From Gemmatimonadota bacterium (lineage in GTDB: Bacteria; Gemmatimonadota; Gemmatimonadetes; Longimicrobiales; Gaopeijiaceae), in NCBI GenBank assembly GCA_002731735.1, contig PCCM01000081.1, positions 1 through 15,987 on the forward strand: 15,987 bases of DNA, written 5' to 3'. The notes under the pieces are model-generated. The model made no database searches. It was not told the origin of the DNA and worked only from the letters and a program-made list of their open reading frames with translations. Position numbers and translations under genes: made by a program. The stretch's first letter is position 1; each line of letters starts with the position of its first letter. This document shows positions 14,712-15,987 of the stretch, piece after piece.

Positions 14712-14780
14712 TCAGTCGCGGGCTCCCGGAGGGGGCCGGCATGTAAAGTAGAAAGCCCGATGTCTTTGCATATAGATCAT
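14712..14780 (-). CDS. Leader peptide of the DAHP synthase attenuator (Phe-Tyr-Phe)
   Basis: A 22-codon minus-strand reading frame, too short for ordinary gene calling. It begins MIYMQRHRAFYF (codons 1-12) and continues with Thr-Cys-Arg, three Pro, then Gly-Ala-Arg-Asp and TGA at 14714-14712. Phe-Tyr-Phe codons (TTC TAC TTT, 14753-14745) stand in tandem, and another Tyr is codon 3. It lies 115 bases upstream of the DAHP synthase start. Its stop codon is placed so that a ribosome finishing there would cover the antiterminator segment. There is no clear Shine-Dalgarno before either in-frame ATG (14780 or 14771), the weakest part of the case. Confidence 0.65.
   Translation of the reverse strand: MIYMQRHRAFYFTCRPPPGARD
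14720..14758 (-). promoter_or_regulatory. Attenuator segments 1 and 2 (pause and antiterminator arms)
   Basis: Segment 1, GGGCTTTC (14758-14751), overlaps the first Phe codon and can pair with segment 2, GGGAGCCC (14727-14720), over eight base pairs. Segment 2, as CGGGAGCC (14728-14721), can instead pair with GGCTCTCG (14675-14668), the 5' arm of the terminator. These are the three mutually exclusive helices of a classical ribosome-controlled attenuator. Confidence 0.7.
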
Positions 14781-14909
14781 GGATGGGAAGCTGTGCTTCT
14801 GGCTGCGAGGAGTCAATAGACGGTCTGGTCTGCGGCCCCCGGCGTTCATAGATTGCCGGCACGAAAATCGGCCCGCCTAACACTTTTTTTCAAGCTGGAG
14901 GATTCATAC

Positions 14910-15839
14910 ATGTCCACGGCCGCTGCGGGTGAGCAGCCCGAGGGCGTTACGCGCCCCGTCCTCGATGAACTCGACATACCACTCGGGAAGCGCGTGCGTC
15001 TTCGCAGATTGCTCTACGGACGAGGCTTGAAGAACGGCACACTTCTCATCCTCCCCATCGACCAGGGGTTGGAGCACGGGCCGATCGATTTTTTTACCAA
15101 CCCGCCCTCCCAGGATCCTGATTTTCAGTGGCGATTGGCGTTGGAGGGCAACTTCAACGCGGTGGCGTGTCACTACGGACTCGCCAGCAAATACATGACC
15201 AAGTATGCCGGAGAGGTGCCACTCCTCCTGAAGATCAACGGCAAGACCACGATACCCTCCGACGCGGAGGCCTTTTCGGCGTTGACCGGTAGCGTCGAGG
15301 ACGCCGTATCATTGGGTGCCGACGCCGTTGGGTACACACTTTACGTTGGTTCTCCGCGGCAGGATGAGGATCTTCAGCAACTCCAACTCGTTCGCGAAGA
15401 CTGCGACAAGTACAACATGCCTTTGGTCGTGTGGTCGTACCCGAGGGGCGTCGCGATCGAGAAAAAAGGAGGGCGAGACAGCCTCTACGCCGTCGACTAC
15501 GCAGCCCGGGTCGCCCTCGAAATGGGTGCCGACATCGTGAAGTTGAACATCCCCAAGCACGGTCCGAAGGACTCGGATCAGCCTGCGGAATACGCCGAAA
15601 TCGACTACGACTATGGTGAAGGCGCGAGGCGGGTAGTGGAGTCGGCTGGGCGCTGTCTCGTACTTTTCTCCGGCGGGAGCAAGCTGGGGGATGACGACCT
15701 CCTGAGTAAGGTGCGTACCGGACTGGAAGCCGGTGCGACGGGTCTCATCTTCGGCCGGAACATGTGGCAGAGACCCTTCGATGCGGCGCTGGACATCGTC
15801 GGACGGGTGCACGATCTGATGAAAGAGTTCGGCGCTTGA
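14910..15839 (+). CDS. fbaB: Class I fructose-bisphosphate aldolase, DhnA/FbaB type
   Basis: Reversible cleavage of fructose 1,6-bisphosphate by a Schiff-base mechanism in the cytoplasm. 309 residues, within the DhnA/FbaB group rather than the metal-dependent class II enzymes. Recognisable parts: ILPIDQGLEHGP (47-58), LLLKINGKT (105-113), YTLYVGSP (142-149), VVWSYPRG (173-180), DIVKLNIP (208-215) with Lys211 as the likely Schiff-base lysine, LFSGGSKLGD (252-261) and GLIFGRNMWQRP (278-289). The frame opens at 14853, but ATG 14910 is chosen for the CTGGAGG eight bases upstream. A seven-T run (14884-14890) lies just before that ribosome site, with only a weak GCCG/CGGC stem before it, so I do not call a terminator. 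A DhnA-family aldolase of other specificity (for example LsrF-like thiolase) is less likely. Confidence 0.9.
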   Translation: MSTAAAGEQPEGVTRPVLDELDIPLGKRVRLRRLLYGRGLKNGTLLILPIDQGLEHGPIDFFTNPPSQDPDFQWRLALEGNFNAVACHYGLASKYMTKYAGEVPLLLKINGKTTIPSDAEAFSALTGSVEDAVSLGADAVGYTLYVGSPRQDEDLQQLQLVREDCDKYNMPLVVWSYPRGVAIEKKGGRDSLYAVDYAARVALEMGADIVKLNIPKHGPKDSDQPAEYAEIDYDYGEGARRVVESAGRCLVLFSGGSKLGDDDLLSKVRTGLEAGATGLIFGRNMWQRPFDAALDIVGRVHDLMKEFGA

Positions 15840-15879
15840 CGAAGCCGCCAGTGCCAATTTGCACCCCCGGGAGAGCCAC

Positions 15880-15987
15880 TTGGCAGACGCTGACTCGCTG
15901 AAAAGAGCGGTGGGCGTGGAGGCGGCCGAACTCGTAGACAGTGGGATGCGTTTGGGATTGGGAACCGGATCCACGGTCGCCCACTTG
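15880..15987 (+). CDS. rpiA: Ribose-5-phosphate isomerase A, N-terminal part (cut by window edge)
   Basis: Thirty-six codons are present. From TTG 15880 they read ADADSLKRAVGVEAAELVDS and then GMRLGLGTGSTVAHL; the GLGTGSTV phosphate-binding loop and preceding helix are typical of RpiA, which interconverts ribose 5-phosphate and ribulose 5-phosphate. GGGAG at about 15869-15873 provides the ribosome site. It lies 40 bases after the aldolase stop on the same strand, so the two sugar-phosphate genes are probably cotranscribed. Confidence 0.85.
   Translation, partial: MADADSLKRAVGVEAAELVDSGMRLGLGTGSTVAHL

Noticed and set aside
14698..14883. 61-codon minus-strand ORF across the DAHP synthase leader
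   Set aside because: It overlaps the leader peptide in another frame, lacks a ribosome site at its start, and has no tandem aromatic run positioned on the attenuator helix.
1..15987. CRISPR arrays, tRNA/rRNA genes, transposases, integrases and prophage or defence genes
   Set aside because: No spaced direct repeats, no tRNA-like cloverleaf with the TTCGANNC arm in context, and no mobile-element proteins were seen on either strand.

Overview
The window is GC-rich bacterial DNA with short intergenic gaps and conventional metabolic genes. The mixture of a BNR-repeat VPS10/sortilin-type secreted protein, a small C-terminal-Phe outer-membrane barrel, a glycine-betaine-type transporter with binding protein and permease fused, and dense codon use with G/C in third positions suggests a Gram-negative, probably Gemmatimonadota-like environmental lineage. 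That placement is inference; no rRNA or marker gene is present.

Layout. Positions 1-350 hold a decayed gene tail (minus). A small two-helix membrane protein with a C-terminal zinc ribbon (346-759, minus) and a class I/II PLP aminotransferase (934-2118, minus) follow. Divergent from the aminotransferase are an outer-membrane barrel protein and a roughly 1,070-residue BNR-repeat exoprotein. The exoprotein is split into two ORFs by a one-base shortfall in a G-run at 3659-3664. A monofunctional proline dehydrogenase (6161-7084) follows on the same strand. Next comes a minus-strand, translationally coupled cluster: a quaternary-amine-type ABC ATPase (9776-9012), a fused binding-protein/permease (9015-7420) and a small secreted protein (7423-7127). 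Then come a frame-disrupted remnant and a zinc-finger thioredoxin (10201-10656).

The right-hand half is biosynthetic. A promoter overlaps the trx stop codon, and a structured leader ending in seven T's lies ahead of argG-argH, whose stop and start codons overlap as TGATG. This pair makes arginine from citrulline and aspartate. Convergent to argH and overlapping it by six bases is a type Ibeta DAHP synthase, the entry step to aromatic amino acids. Class I (DhnA/FbaB-type) fructose-bisphosphate aldolase and the start of rpiA (cut by the window edge) close the window.

The most notable content is regulatory. The DAHP synthase leader contains a complete trp/phe-style attenuator: a 22-codon leader peptide with consecutive Phe-Tyr-Phe codons, three mutually exclusive helices, and a strong intrinsic terminator, all visible by hand. 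The argGH leader is a second candidate cis-acting RNA, but without a leader peptide. Other points of interest are a 27-bp exact inverted repeat pair flanking the barrel gene's start and interior, an acidic Thr/Glu/Ala tail on ArgG, and the SBP-first domain order of the transporter fusion.
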